Assembly (NCBI GenBank): GCA_913030945.1
Contig: CAJWEP010000004.1
Coordinates: forward strand, 1 to 44,292
Length of the DNA stretch: 44,292 bases
Source of the DNA: an uncultured Verrucomicrobiota bacterium
Lineage (GTDB): Bacteria > Verrucomicrobiota > Verrucomicrobiia > Limisphaerales > UBA1096
Direction: 5' to 3'
Of this stretch, positions 17,105-26,010 are shown in pieces. The notes below the pieces were generated by a model, which was not told the origin of the DNA, ran no database searches, and saw only the letters and a list, made by a program, of their open reading frames with translations. The first letter of the stretch is position 1. Every line of letters starts with the position of its first letter. Position numbers and translations under genes: made by a program.

Positions 17105-18049
17105 GTGAAAATATTCGCTGGCAGTTCCAACCTTCCCCTTGCCGATGCCATTTGCAGTAACATTGGCATCGAGCCGGGCAAAATCTCCATCACCGCATTC
17201 CCCGACGGGGAAACCTTTGCCAAGATAGAGGAAAACGTCCGAGGTGAGGATGTGTATGTGATTCAATCGACCTGCCCGCCGACAAATCATCACTTGATGG
17301 AGCTGTTCATCATCATGGACGCGCTCAAGCGGGCCAGCGCCGACCGCATCACAGCGGTGCTGCCGTTTTACGGCTACGCCCGACAGGATCGGAAGGATCA
17401 GCCGCGTGTGCCGATCTCGGCCAAGCTCGTGGCCAATCTGCTGGTGGCTGCCGGGGCCAACCGCATTTTGACGATGGATCTGCATGCCCAGCAGATTCAG
17501 GGCTTTTTCGACATCCCGGTGGATCATCTGTACGCCTCGCCGGTAATCTTCGCCTATCTTAAATACGCCAAAAAGGAGAACCAAGTGGTTGTCAGTCCGG
17601 ATGTGGGCGGGCTAAAAATGGCCCACGCCTACTCGGAAATGCTCGGGGCCGACCTGGCAATCGTCGCGAAACGCCGCACAAGCGCCACCGATACCGAGTC
17701 GGTTGGCATTATCGGCGATATTGAGGGTAAAAACGCACTTTTGGTCGACGACCTCACCGAAACGGCCGGCACGCTGGTGAATGCAGCCTCCATTCTCAAG
17801 GAGCACGGCGCAGCGAGCGTTCGGGCCTGTGTTTCGCATACAATTCTTAATAATTTGGGTATCGATCGGCTGAAGAACTCTTGTATTGACGAACTTATAA
17901 CAACTGATACAGTCCCCCGCCCCGAAATCGAGGGGTTGAACATAAACACCCTCTCCGTTGCGGGATTGCTGGGGGAAGCCATCCAGCGAATACACAACAA
18001 TTCCTCGGTGAACTCCCTGTTCCGGTTCAAGGGAGCGCGTACCACCTGA
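17105..18049 (+). CDS. prs: Ribose-phosphate pyrophosphokinase
   Basis: The 314-residue protein starts at GTG (MKIFAGSSNLPLADAI). It has the PRPP synthetase features: FPDGETFAKIEENVRG, FYGYARQDRKDQPRVPIS, the flexible-loop and ribose-phosphate site VVSPDVGGLKMAHAYS, and the PRPP-binding LLVDDLTETAGTL, where most members have DDMIDTAGT. The enzyme makes PRPP from ribose-5-phosphate and ATP for nucleotide, His and Trp synthesis. The 156-base gap after pheS holds only a degenerate CTTATAGCCAAG repeat and no clear terminator. rplY starts 35 bases after the stop. Confidence 0.96.
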   Translation: MKIFAGSSNLPLADAICSNIGIEPGKISITAFPDGETFAKIEENVRGEDVYVIQSTCPPTNHHLMELFIIMDALKRASADRITAVLPFYGYARQDRKDQPRVPISAKLVANLLVAAGANRILTMDLHAQQIQGFFDIPVDHLYASPVIFAYLKYAKKENQVVVSPDVGGLKMAHAYSEMLGADLAIVAKRRTSATDTESVGIIGDIEGKNALLVDDLTETAGTLVNAASILKEHGAASVRACVSHTILNNLGIDRLKNSCIDELITTDTVPRPEIEGLNINTLSVAGLLGEAIQRIHNNSSVNSLFRFKGARTT

Positions 18050-18084
18050 GCACCGCCGAGGGAGGCAGTTTTTGGTAATATTAC

Positions 18085-18783
18085 ATGAAAGCAATCTCGT
18101 TGGCCGCGATTCCGCGGACGTTGATTAAAACGACAGGCAGCAAAAAAGTCCGCCAAGGCGGAGGGTTGCCCGGCGTTGTTTACGGCAATGGTGAACCACA
18201 GAGCGTCGAGCTCGAAGCCAAGCAATTTGGCAAAGCGGTAAAATCCACCGAGGCGAAAAACTTCCTTGTGGAACTGGAAATTGAAGGCAAAAAGAGCAGA
18301 GCACTTGTGCAGGATATCCAGAAGAACCCCCTGACAAACATGTTCATCCATGTCGATTTCAAGCGCCTGACTGAAGACAGCGTGGTCACAGCCCAAGTCC
18401 CGCTGCAACCTCTCGGTACCGCCGAGGGCGTGAAGCTGGGCGGGGTTATGTTGACGCCGATGCACACAATCACGCTAAAAGGTCGGCCGGCAGACATCCC
18501 AGAAAGCCTCGAGCCGGACGTCAGCCATCTAGAGGTGGGCCAATCCATTTACCTGGAGGAACTCGCATTGCCAAAAGGGGTCACCGCTATCGGTTCTCCA
18601 AAGGCTCTGGTAATCGCAGTTGCCACCTCACGCATGCAGATGATGGCCGAGGCCGAAGAGGCAGCTGCGGCAGAGGCAGCTGCGGCAGAGGCAACCGCCG
18701 AGGGCGAAGCCCCAGCAGAAGAAGGTGCCAAGGAAGAAGGCGGCGCCGATGCTGCCGAGGGCGGGGACAAGAAGGAAGGTTGA
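18085..18783 (+). CDS. rplY: 50S ribosomal protein L25 (Ctc form)
   Basis: The 232-residue protein has the L25 RNA-binding domain (about 5-95: GGLPGVVYGNGEPQSVELE, FIHVDFKRL) followed by the TL5/Ctc beta domain (about 100-190). The final 45 residues are an Ala/Glu-rich acidic tail made of imperfect AEAAAAEA repeats. It binds 5S rRNA. The upstream GAGGGAGG (18058-18065) is a little far for a Shine-Dalgarno. It heads the compact rplY-pth-rpsF-ssb-rplI cluster. Confidence 0.95.
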   Translation: MKAISLAAIPRTLIKTTGSKKVRQGGGLPGVVYGNGEPQSVELEAKQFGKAVKSTEAKNFLVELEIEGKKSRALVQDIQKNPLTNMFIHVDFKRLTEDSVVTAQVPLQPLGTAEGVKLGGVMLTPMHTITLKGRPADIPESLEPDVSHLEVGQSIYLEELALPKGVTAIGSPKALVIAVATSRMQMMAEAEEAAAAEAAAAEATAEGEAPAEEGAKEEGGADAAEGGDKKEG

Positions 18784-18845
18784 CAAATTTGAGCGACGAC
18801 CCGCCGAATTGGCAGGACCGTCGTGTTCTTTGAGAAGGCCCGCGT

Positions 18846-19490
18846 ATGGAAGAGACATACCTGATCGTGGGCTTGGGCAATCCCGGGAAGAGTTACGCCG
18901 ACACCCGGCACAATGTCGGGTTCATGGTGCTCGATCGCTTGGCCAAGCGCCAGGGTGCCGAGTGGGAAGTGAACAAAAAATTCGCAGCCCACTTGGCCAA
19001 AGGCACTCAGGAAAGCAACACTGTCTTCTTGTGCAAGCCACAGGGCTACATGAACTTGAGCGGCCAAAGCGTGGTGCCCCTGGCAAAGTTTTACCAGATC
19101 CCCTTCGGGCGGATCATGGTGGTGGTCGATGACCTCGACCTGCCGCTCGGTGCCATACGCATGCGCCCCGGCGGAGGCACGGGAGGCCATCGGGGCCTGG
19201 ATTCCATTCAGGGATTGCTTGGAAAAGACGATTTTTCGCGGCTTCGACTCGGGATCGGCCGGCCGGAGCCGAATGGTGATGTTTCCGGCTTCGTGCTGGG
19301 CAAATTTGCTGAAGCGGAAACCGAACTGCTAGAACGGGTGCTGGAAACGGCAGCGAACCAACTCGTCTGCTGGGTGCTTGAAGACATCCAGCAGGCCATG
19401 AACAATTACAACGGGGACTACTCCCCAACAGGGAAAAAGACAGATGACGAAATACGAAGGAACGATCATCCTGAAGGAAACAGGACGTGA
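18846..19490 (+). CDS. pth: Peptidyl-tRNA hydrolase
   Basis: The 214-residue protein has the catalytic region LIVGLGNPGKSYADTRHNVG with the active-site histidine, then KPQGYMNLSGQSV and VVDDLDLPLGAIRMRPGGG. It releases tRNA from prematurely dropped peptides. The C-terminal tail (after NNYNGDYSP) is slightly longer than usual, and its last 47 bases are shared with the start of rpsF in another frame. Two TTGGCCAA copies occur (18939, the 14-bp CGCTTGGCCAAGCG form read RLAKR, and 18993 read HLAKG), although the ribosomal genes around it have none. Confidence 0.96.
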   Translation: MEETYLIVGLGNPGKSYADTRHNVGFMVLDRLAKRQGAEWEVNKKFAAHLAKGTQESNTVFLCKPQGYMNLSGQSVVPLAKFYQIPFGRIMVVVDDLDLPLGAIRMRPGGGTGGHRGLDSIQGLLGKDDFSRLRLGIGRPEPNGDVSGFVLGKFAEAETELLERVLETAANQLVCWVLEDIQQAMNNYNGDYSPTGKKTDDEIRRNDHPEGNRT

Positions 19491-19731
19491 AAGCACCGTC
19501 GAGGAACTGCAGACCCTCATCTCAGCCGAGATCGACACGGCCGGCGGAAAGGTCGGCGAGTTCAACGCTGTGGGCCAGAAGGACTTTGCCCGGATAGCCA
19601 ACCGCAAAAACCCCGATGGCTACTACCTCGAGGTCACGTTCGAGGGAGATCCTGCCGCGACCGGCGACCTGAAAAAACGCCTACTCAAGCTAAAGGACGT
19701 CTTCCGCGTATTCTTCACTAAGCCGGCGTGA
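19444..19731 (+). CDS. rpsF: 30S ribosomal protein S6
   Basis: The 95-residue protein opens MTKYEGTIILKETGRE and ends VFRVFFTKPA, matching S6 over its whole length, so the ATG at 19444 is secure. The first 47 bases overlap the end of pth in another frame, an unusually long overlap that suggests translational coupling. The cluster pth-rpsF-ssb-rplI is conserved in many bacteria; rpsR, often between ssb and rplI, is missing here. Confidence 0.95.
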   Translation: MTKYEGTIILKETGRESTVEELQTLISAEIDTAGGKVGEFNAVGQKDFARIANRKNPDGYYLEVTFEGDPAATGDLKKRLLKLKDVFRVFFTKPA

Positions 19732-19775
19732 ATCGCGGATTGATTTCGAAGGTGCAAACCGTTTAAACTGCAGTC

Positions 19776-20222
19776 ATGGCAAGCTTCAACAAAGTGATCC
19801 TGATGGGCAACCTGACCCGTGACCCTGAGTTGCGTTACACCTCCGGCGGCACCGCGATCGCCAAGCTGGGCCTCGCCGTCAACCGCGTCTGGCGTGACAC
19901 CGAGGGGCAGCAAAAGGAAGAAACCACCTTCGTGGACGTTGATGCATTCGGCAAACAAGCCGAGACCCTCGGGCAATACATGCAAAAAGGCCGCCCGATT
20001 CTCATCGAAGGCCGACTCAAACTTGACCAATGGGAGGATAAAAACACTGGCCAAAACCGTAGCCGACTGGGCGTGGTGCTCGAGCGTTTCACCTTTATCG
20101 GCGGTGGCGCCGGCCAAACCGATGGCGGTGGCGCTGCTCCGCAGCAATCCGCTCCACCCCCCTCCCAACCCACGGAAGCCCCCCCCGCTGACGGCCCCGG
20201 GGAAGACGATGTCCCGTTCTGA
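19776..20222 (+). CDS. ssb: Single-stranded DNA-binding protein
   Basis: The 148-residue protein has the OB-fold of SSB: MASFNKVILMGNLTRDPELRY, then VDVDAFGKQAETLGQYMQKG and LIEGRLKLDQWEDKNTGQNRS. A Gly/Pro-rich linker follows, and the acidic tip EDDVPF at the end recruits partner proteins. SSB protects single-stranded DNA during replication, repair and recombination. It lies between rpsF and rplI. Confidence 0.96.
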   Translation: MASFNKVILMGNLTRDPELRYTSGGTAIAKLGLAVNRVWRDTEGQQKEETTFVDVDAFGKQAETLGQYMQKGRPILIEGRLKLDQWEDKNTGQNRSRLGVVLERFTFIGGGAGQTDGGGAAPQQSAPPPSQPTEAPPADGPGEDDVPF

Positions 20223-20251
20223 ACACAACCTTACGCAAAACAAAGTAAATC

Positions 20252-20764
20252 ATGGCTAAGACTGACGTTATTTTAATCAAGAATGTGGATGGGTTGGGCG
20301 GAGAATCCGACCAGGTCAACGTAGCCACCGGGTACGCCCGCAATTATCTCCTACCTCAGGGGCTGGCCATCCCATTGACCGATGGCAATGAGCGCCGCCT
20401 CGAGGCGCTTCGCAAGGCTCGCCTGGCCCGGGAAATCCACGAGGCAAAGGATGCCAAGGAACTGTCTGCAAGTTTCAAACACCTGATTTTACTGTTGAAG
20501 GTCAAGACCGGCGACGCTGGCAAAATGTACGGCTCGGTCACCCCGGCAAACATCATCGAGCAGCTCAACGAGCAGTTCGAGATCAAACTCGACCGCCGGA
20601 AGGTTCACCTTGAAGAGCCAATTCGCACCGTGGGCGACCACGACGTCGAGTTGCGGCTGCATTCCGAGGTCAGGACCACTCTAAAGGTTCGTGTGGAAAG
20701 CATCAACCCGCTTCCGGAAGAGAAAGCCGAACCCGCAGCAGAGGAAGCCCCAACCAAGGCTTAA
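20252..20764 (+). CDS. rplI: 50S ribosomal protein L9
   Basis: The 170-residue protein has the L9 N-terminal domain (VILIKNVDGLGGESDQVNVA, then GYARNYLLPQGLA), the long connecting helix and a C-terminal rRNA-binding domain (GKMYGSVTPANIIEQLN). A short acidic Ala/Glu tail (about 155-170) is extra. It is the last gene of its cluster and is followed by a strong terminator. Confidence 0.96.
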   Translation: MAKTDVILIKNVDGLGGESDQVNVATGYARNYLLPQGLAIPLTDGNERRLEALRKARLAREIHEAKDAKELSASFKHLILLLKVKTGDAGKMYGSVTPANIIEQLNEQFEIKLDRRKVHLEEPIRTVGDHDVELRLHSEVRTTLKVRVESINPLPEEKAEPAAEEAPTKA

Positions 20765-20784
20765 GCCAAGTCTACCAACTCTCG

Positions 20785-20820
20785 AAAAAAAAGCAGGACA
20801 CACAACGTCCTGCTTTTTTG
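20785..20820 (+). terminator. Bidirectional terminator between rplI and carA
   Basis: GCAGGAC (20793-20799) pairs perfectly with GTCCTGC (20807-20813) around a 7-base loop. The hairpin is flanked by an A8 run on the left and a T6 run on the right, so it can end both the rplI transcript and the converging carA transcript. Confidence 0.9.
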
Positions 20821-20856
20821 TATTCTGGAAGGAAAATTTAGGAGTGCTTGGCAAAA

Positions 20857-22035
20857 TCACCCGTGCTTTTCGATCAATTGGCGGAACTCACCGAACATTC
20901 CGCTCGAGTCATGCGGGCCGGGCGAAGCCTCCGGGTGATATTGAACGCAGAACACCGGCTTGGTCTTGTGGCGCAACCCCTCGACCGTCTGGTCGTTGAG
21001 GTTGATACGGTTCACCGACACATCGCCTGGCAGTGTGTCAGCATCGACCGTGAAACCGTGGTTCTGCGAGGTGATCTCCACCCGGCCGCTCTCGAAATCC
21101 TTCACCGGCTGGTTGGCACCGCGATGGCCAAACTTGAGTTTGCTCGTCCTGCCGCCCATGGCCAGGCCGAGGATTTGGTGGCCAAGGCATATGCCGAAAA
21201 TCGGCAGCCCCTTCTTCAGCAACGCCGCAACTGCCTCCGCCGCGTACGTCACCGCCACGGGGTCGCCGGGGCCGTTTGAGAGAAAAATGCCGGCCGGTTG
21301 GTGCCTGAGCGCCTCCTCCGCCGGAGTGTTCGCCGGCACCACCGTCACCGCAAAACCAGTCTGCCGCAGCTTGCGCAGGATGTTGTACTTGATGCCAAAA
21401 TCGTAGGCGACAATCGGGATGTCCGCCGCCGGCATCGGATCGCGCTGTTGGCGGCCGTCCGACTCACTCGGCCCCTTGGGCAACCGAAACGCCGGGCTCA
21501 ACTCGTCTTTTTCATCCCACCTAAACGCCAACTCGTGGGTAACCTCCTTCACATAGTCCACGCCGACCAAACCGGGCCACTCCTTCGCCTTGGCCAAGGC
21601 GTCCTCAGTGGTGGTTCCATCTTCCGTCGTGAGATAACCGTTCATCGCGCCCCTGACACGTAGCTTTTTGGTCAGAGCCCGGGTGTCAATGCCCTCAATG
21701 CCGGGGATGCCGTTGCGCTCCATGTAGTCGCCCAGTGAACTGTCCGCGCGGTAGTTGCTCACGACCGGCGACAGTTCATGCACGACAAACCCGCTGGCGT
21801 GTGTCTGGTATGATTCCACATCCTGCTCGTTGACACCGTAATTGCCAATGAGCGGATAGGTCATGCTGATGATCTGCCCCTTGTACGACGGGTCGGTCAG
21901 GATTTCCTGATAACCCGTCATGGAGGTGTTGAAACACACCTCCCCGGCGATCGACGCCGCAGCGCCAAACGCCTGCCCCTCGAAAATGGTGCCGTCCTCC
22001 AGTGCAAGGATGGCTCTTGGCCCCAAGCCAGACAT
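20857..22035 (-). CDS. carA: Carbamoyl-phosphate synthase small (glutaminase) subunit
   Basis: From ATG at 22035 ([20 protein letters not shown]) the protein has 392 residues, close to the usual length. The N-terminal CPSase domain includes [17 protein letters not shown]. The C-terminal class I glutamine amidotransferase has GGFD-like elements, LSNGPGDP, the nucleophile loop [13 protein letters not shown] and the catalytic [12 protein letters not shown]. It supplies ammonia from glutamine for carbamoyl phosphate in pyrimidine and arginine synthesis. carB is not next to it. The frame stays open 92 codons further upstream, but that part has no family counterpart and runs into the divergent gene. 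TTGGCCAA at 21590 reads ALAKAKE. Confidence 0.95.
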   Translation of the reverse strand: MSGLGPRAILALEDGTIFEGQAFGAAASIAGEVCFNTSMTGYQEILTDPSYKGQIISMTYPLIGNYGVNEQDVESYQTHASGFVVHELSPVVSNYRADSSLGDYMERNGIPGIEGIDTRALTKKLRVRGAMNGYLTTEDGTTTEDALAKAKEWPGLVGVDYVKEVTHELAFRWDEKDELSPAFRLPKGPSESDGRQQRDPMPAADIPIVAYDFGIKYNILRKLRQTGFAVTVVPANTPAEEALRHQPAGIFLSNGPGDPVAVTYAAEAVAALLKKGLPIFGICLGHQILGLAMGGRTSKLKFGHRGANQPVKDFESGRVEITSQNHGFTVDADTLPGDVSVNRINLNDQTVEGLRHKTKPVFCVQYHPEASPGPHDSSGMFGEFRQLIEKHG

Positions 22036-22121
22036 CGACGGGGAGATTACTGACACGGCACCCAATCGGCAAGCACGCCGCAAGATTGCGGACAACTTGA
22101 CCAAGCGCGGCGGCGTGACAG

Positions 22122-22131
22122 CCAAGCTTGG
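22122..22131. repeat. CCAAGCTTGG, permuted form of the iterated palindrome
   Basis: This perfect 10-bp palindrome carries the same half-sites (CCAAG / CTTGG) as TTGGCCAA but in the opposite order. It lies in the 115-base gap between divergent carA and the esterase fusion. A one-mismatch copy of the usual form, CTTGACCAAG, lies just upstream (22096-22105). Confidence 0.5.
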
Positions 22132-22150
22132 TTTCCCTATCCTGCGCCGA

Positions 22151-23902
22151 GTGAAAACCATTTCTTTTCTGGCCAAGTTTATCATCGCCGGCTCACTGTT
22201 CGATCCAAGCATCTTCGCACAACAGGAGCAGTACCTCATCCATCCCGACTCGAAAAAGCAGGCTGGCGTTCCCAGCGGCAAAGTTACCCAGGCGGAGTTT
22301 ACCGACTCCACGGTGTACCCCGGAACGGATCGCGACTACTGGATTTATGTGCCGGCACAGTACAAGCCTGGCCAGGCGACCAGCCTGATGGTGTTTCAGG
22401 ACGGCAAAGCCTATGTCAATGGAGCCACCATCAACGCGCTCGACAATCTCATCCACCAAGGTGACATCCCAGTGATGATCGGCGTGTTCATCAATCCAGG
22501 CGTGGTGCCGCCGCAAAACGAAAACGCCCAGGCCCGCTTCAACCGCAGCCTCGAGTACGACGACATGAGCAATCGCTACGCCCGGTTTTTGATCGACGAA
22601 CTGCTGCCTCATATCGAGCGGGAGCACGGCATCAGGTTTAGTTCCGACCCGAACCAGCGCGGCATCACAGGGGCAAGTTCCGGCGCAATTTGCGCCTTCA
22701 ACGTCGCCTGGCACCGGCCCGATTCGTTTCGCCGTATTTACTCGACCATCGGCACTTACGTCGGCCTTCGCGGCGGCGACGAGATTCCGACGCTGATCCG
22801 TAAAACCGAGCCAAAGCCGCTCCGCATCCTTCTGCAGGACGGCGAAAATGACCTGAACATTTACGGCGGCGACTGGTGGATCGCTAACAAAATGATGCAG
22901 CGCGCACTCAGTTTTTCCGGCTACGAGTTGAAATACGAATGGGGCAATGGGGGGCACAGCCGCAAACACGGCAACGCGATTTTTCCCGACGCGATGCGCT
23001 GGCTTTGGCACAGCGATGCTGGCGAGGTGAAGACGCATTACGACCAGTGCCGCAACGAGGCGGTGCGCTTCCTCGAGCCGGGCGAGGATTGGCAACTGCT
23101 GAGCGACGGCCACGGCTGGGCCGAGGGCTTGGCCGCGATGCCGGATGGCACCGTGTTTTTTACCGACGTGCCGGCATCGAGAATTTACCGCATCGGCATC
23201 GACGACAAAGTCGAGTTGTTCGCCGAAAACACCGGCCGCGCCAACGGCCTGCGCCTTGGCTCCGACGGTCTGCTCTACGGCGCAGCCAATGGTGCGGGAC
23301 AGATTGCCGCTTGGGATCCGGAAACGGCCAAGCGCACCGTCGTCGCCGAGGGCGTGAAATGCAACGACCTCGTGGTACGACACGACGGAACGATTTATTT
23401 CACCAACCCGCCCGAGAACAAAATCATGATGATCCGCAAAGACTCCGGCAAAGCGGTCGGCGTGGATGACTTCCGCAATCCGAACGGCCTCACGTTGAGT
23501 GCCGACCAGACGATGCTGTTCGTCGGGCACTTCCCCGGCCGGTTTATTTACAGCTACACCATGAACGACGACGGCACGCTGGCGAACAAGCAGCAGTACT
23601 ACTACATGCACGTGCCGCCCAACTCACTGGAAGGACACCTCGACGGCATGTGCGTGAGCCGCGATGGCTGGCTCGTGGCCGCCACCGAGTTGGGCGTGCA
23701 AATCTGCGATCAACTCGGTCGCGTGCACCTGATTTTGCCCAAGCCGCGCTTGGCCAAACGCGTGTCGTACACGGCCTTCGGCGGCAACGATTGGAAAACG
23801 CTTTACATCGCCACCGGTAACCGGGTTTACAAGCGGCGAACCAAGCTCACCGGCGCGCAACCGTGGCGGGCCCCGGTCAAACCGCCCCGTCCCCGTTTAT
23901 AA
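22151..23902 (+). CDS. Secreted esterase fused to an SMP-30/gluconolactonase propeller
   Basis: The 583-residue protein starts at GTG with a signal peptide ([17 protein letters not shown], cut near FAQ). Residues about 35-300 are an enterochelin-esterase-like alpha/beta hydrolase: [10 protein letters not shown], the nucleophile elbow [16 protein letters not shown] and GHSRKHG for the acid and histidine. Residues about 310-570 are an SMP-30/gluconolactonase beta-propeller: [28 protein letters not shown] and [15 protein letters not shown]. The pairing suggests a carbohydrate ester or lactone substrate, but that is inference. TTGGCCAA at 23750 reads RLAKRV. It is divergent from carA and followed by the pgk promoter region. 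Confidence 0.85.
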   Translation: MKTISFLAKFIIAGSLFDPSIFAQQEQYLIHPDSKKQAGVPSGKVTQAEFTDSTVYPGTDRDYWIYVPAQYKPGQATSLMVFQDGKAYVNGATINALDNLIHQGDIPVMIGVFINPGVVPPQNENAQARFNRSLEYDDMSNRYARFLIDELLPHIEREHGIRFSSDPNQRGITGASSGAICAFNVAWHRPDSFRRIYSTIGTYVGLRGGDEIPTLIRKTEPKPLRILLQDGENDLNIYGGDWWIANKMMQRALSFSGYELKYEWGNGGHSRKHGNAIFPDAMRWLWHSDAGEVKTHYDQCRNEAVRFLEPGEDWQLLSDGHGWAEGLAAMPDGTVFFTDVPASRIYRIGIDDKVELFAENTGRANGLRLGSDGLLYGAANGAGQIAAWDPETAKRTVVAEGVKCNDLVVRHDGTIYFTNPPENKIMMIRKDSGKAVGVDDFRNPNGLTLSADQTMLFVGHFPGRFIYSYTMNDDGTLANKQQYYYMHVPPNSLEGHLDGMCVSRDGWLVAATELGVQICDQLGRVHLILPKPRLAKRVSYTAFGGNDWKTLYIATGNRVYKRRTKLTGAQPWRAPVKPPRPRL

Positions 23903-23909
23903 GCCAAAA

Positions 23910-23927
23910 ACGGCTGTTTTTCGCCGT
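23910..23927. other. Small hairpin downstream of the esterase fusion
   Basis: ACGGC (23910-23914) pairs with GCCGT (23923-23927) around an 8-base loop. On + it is not followed by a T-run, while on - it is followed by T5. It may be a weak end for the esterase transcript, but the polarity is wrong for a classical terminator there. Confidence 0.25.
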
Positions 23928-23945
23928 CATAGTCCCATATAACCG

Positions 23946-23973
23946 TTGACACTTAAAGTGTCACGCGTATGAT
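23946..23973 (+). promoter_or_regulatory. Sigma-70-type promoter of pgk with overlapping inverted repeat
   Basis: TTGACA (23946-23951), a 16-base spacer and TATGAT (23968-23973) form the best promoter match in the window, ending 24 bases before the pgk ATG. The sequence GACACTTAAAGTGTC (23948-23962) is a perfect 7-base inverted repeat around one central base. It covers the -35 box and half of the spacer, where a repressor would block polymerase. A GGGGG Shine-Dalgarno lies at 23990-23994. Confidence 0.72.
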
Positions 23974-23997
23974 TTCGCGCCCTTTTTTCGGGGGTAA

Positions 23998-25218
23998 ATG
24001 GCCAAGCTGACCATCAACGACATCGAGCTTCGCGGTAAACGCGTGCTGATACGCGTGGACTACAATGTGCCCATGGCCGAGCAGGACGGCGCGATGGTGA
24101 TCAACGACGACACCCGAATCCGCGCCACCCTCCCGACGCTAAAGTTGATGATCGAAAATGGGGCGAAAATCACTCTCGCCGCGCACCTTGGCCGACCCAA
24201 GGGCGAGCGCGTGCCGTCGATGAGCCTGCGCCCCGTCGCCGACAAACTCGCCGGGTTGGTCGGCCAGCCGGTTGCCTTCTGCGACCAGTGCGTTGGCCAA
24301 GCGGCCGAGGACGCCGCAACCAAGCTGGAGGACGGCGAACTGTTGCTGCTGGAGAACGTCCGCTACCATGCCGAGGAGGAGACAAACGACCCGGCCTTTG
24401 CCGGGCAACTCGCGCGCGATGTTGACATTTTTGTGAATGACGCTTTTGGCGCAGCCCACCGCGCGCATGCCTCCACCGTCGGGGTGGCCAACATCATTGC
24501 CGACCGCGGCGGCCAATGCGCAGCTGGTTTGCTGATGGAACGTGAACTACAATTTCTCGGCGAAGAACTCGAAGCACCCGATAGCCCGTTCGTTGTCATT
24601 CTCGGCGGCGCGAAGGTCTCTGACAAAATAAAGGTGATCGATCGCCTGCTCGAGAAGGCCGATACGATCCTCATTGGCGGCGCGATGGCGTACACCTTCA
24701 AGCTGGCGCGCGGCTTTGGCGTGGGCGATTCACTGGTGGAGCCGGACAAGACCGGCATCGCCCAGGCCGCGCTGGACAAGGCAACGGAACGCGGCGTCGA
24801 ATTCCTGCTGCCAACGGACAACCTGATTTCACGAATGAAAGACGGCGCCTGGGCGGATCCGGAAGTGAACAACGCCCAAGACATCCCCGACGACAGCGAA
24901 GGGGTGGACATTGGCCCCGGATCGACAGCCAGGTTTTGCGAGGCGATCGCCGGCGCGAGGACAATTTTGTGGAACGGACCGATGGGCATCTTTGAGGATG
25001 AGCGCTTCGCCGGAGGCACGTTCGCGGTGGCCAAGGCCGTATGCGAGGCGACCGCCAACGGGGCCAAGAGCATCATCGGCGGCGGCGACAGCGTGAAGGC
25101 GCTGAACAAGGTCGGTCTCGGCGGCCAAGTCACCTTCATGAGCACCGGAGGCGGCGCGAGCCTCGAGTTTCTCGAGGGCAAGGCACTTCCCGGCGTCGCG
25201 GCATTGGCCAACAAGTAA
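23998..25218 (+). CDS. pgk: Phosphoglycerate kinase
   Basis: The 406-residue protein has the family landmarks in order: RVDYNVP, AAHLGRPKGERVPSMSL, ENVRYHAEEE, FVVILGGAKVSDKI, WNGPMGIFEDERFAGGT and IIGGGDSV. It catalyses 1,3-bisphosphoglycerate + ADP to 3-phosphoglycerate + ATP in glycolysis. It is the first gene of a pgk-tpiA-secG unit; tpiA starts 9 bases after its stop. The ATG at 23998 has a good Shine-Dalgarno and a promoter. TTGGCCAA copies at 24293 (CVGQAAE) and 25204 (ALANK, near the end). Confidence 0.97.
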   Translation: MAKLTINDIELRGKRVLIRVDYNVPMAEQDGAMVINDDTRIRATLPTLKLMIENGAKITLAAHLGRPKGERVPSMSLRPVADKLAGLVGQPVAFCDQCVGQAAEDAATKLEDGELLLLENVRYHAEEETNDPAFAGQLARDVDIFVNDAFGAAHRAHASTVGVANIIADRGGQCAAGLLMERELQFLGEELEAPDSPFVVILGGAKVSDKIKVIDRLLEKADTILIGGAMAYTFKLARGFGVGDSLVEPDKTGIAQAALDKATERGVEFLLPTDNLISRMKDGAWADPEVNNAQDIPDDSEGVDIGPGSTARFCEAIAGARTILWNGPMGIFEDERFAGGTFAVAKAVCEATANGAKSIIGGGDSVKALNKVGLGGQVTFMSTGGGASLEFLEGKALPGVAALANK

Positions 25219-25227
25219 TATTTGCGA

Positions 25228-25992
25228 ATGGAAAAAGAACGAAAACTCTTCATTGCCGGAAACTGGAAGATGAACAAGACCATCGCCGAGTCGCTCGACC
25301 TGGCCAACGGCCTGATTCGCGAGCTCAAGGACGTTACGGAGGTGGACATCGCCATCTGCCCAACTTTCACCGCGCTGGCCGCGGTGTCCGAGGCGGTTTT
25401 CGATTCGAACATCCGGCTTGGCGCGCAAAACATGAGCCAGAACGGCTACGGCGCCCACACCGGCGAAATCGCCGCCGGGATGCTGAAGGAATTCTCCGTT
25501 CGGTACGTCATTCTCGGCCATTCCGAGCGGCGCCAGTACCAGCGCGAGTCGGACGAACTGGTCGCCGCTAAGGCCAAGGCCGCCCATGAGGCCAGCCTCA
25601 AGCCGATCGTCTGTGTGGGCGAACAACTCGAGGATCGTGAAAGCAGTCGCACGGAGGAGGTCGTCGGTTCGCAGGTCCGGGGCAGCCTGACAGGCTTGAC
25701 CGCGGATCAAATGGAGTGCACGGTCGTCGCCTACGAGCCGGTCTGGGCGATCGGCACCGGCAAAACCGCCACGTCCGCGCAGGCACAGGAAGTGCACGCG
25801 TTCATTCGCAACCTGCTGGGCGATATCTTTGACGAGGACACGGCCCGGCGCGTGCGCATCCAGTACGGCGGCAGCGTCAAACCGGGCAACGCGCGGGAGT
25901 TGATGACCCAGCCCGACGTGGATGGCGCGCTGGTGGGCGGCGCCTCGCTGGACGTGAGAAACTTTTCCGAGATTATCCTAAACTCGATCTGA
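25228..25992 (+). CDS. tpiA: Triosephosphate isomerase
   Basis: The 254-residue protein has FIAGNWKMNKT, the catalytic His in ILGHSERRQ, the catalytic Glu in VVAYEPVWAIGTGKTA and the phosphate-binding YGGSVKPGNA. It interconverts dihydroxyacetone phosphate and glyceraldehyde-3-phosphate. ATG at 25228 (MEKERKLFIAG) fits the family start. It is 9 bases behind pgk and 18 ahead of secG, an arrangement found in many bacteria. Confidence 0.97.
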   Translation: MEKERKLFIAGNWKMNKTIAESLDLANGLIRELKDVTEVDIAICPTFTALAAVSEAVFDSNIRLGAQNMSQNGYGAHTGEIAAGMLKEFSVRYVILGHSERRQYQRESDELVAAKAKAAHEASLKPIVCVGEQLEDRESSRTEEVVGSQVRGSLTGLTADQMECTVVAYEPVWAIGTGKTATSAQAQEVHAFIRNLLGDIFDEDTARRVRIQYGGSVKPGNARELMTQPDVDGALVGGASLDVRNFSEIILNSI

Positions 25993-26010
25993 CAAACAAA
26001 ACACGAAATC

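Noticed and set aside
22036-22311. Extension of carA by 92 codons
   Set aside because: The sequence has no family counterpart and would overlap the divergent esterase gene; the ATG at 22035 gives normal CarA length.
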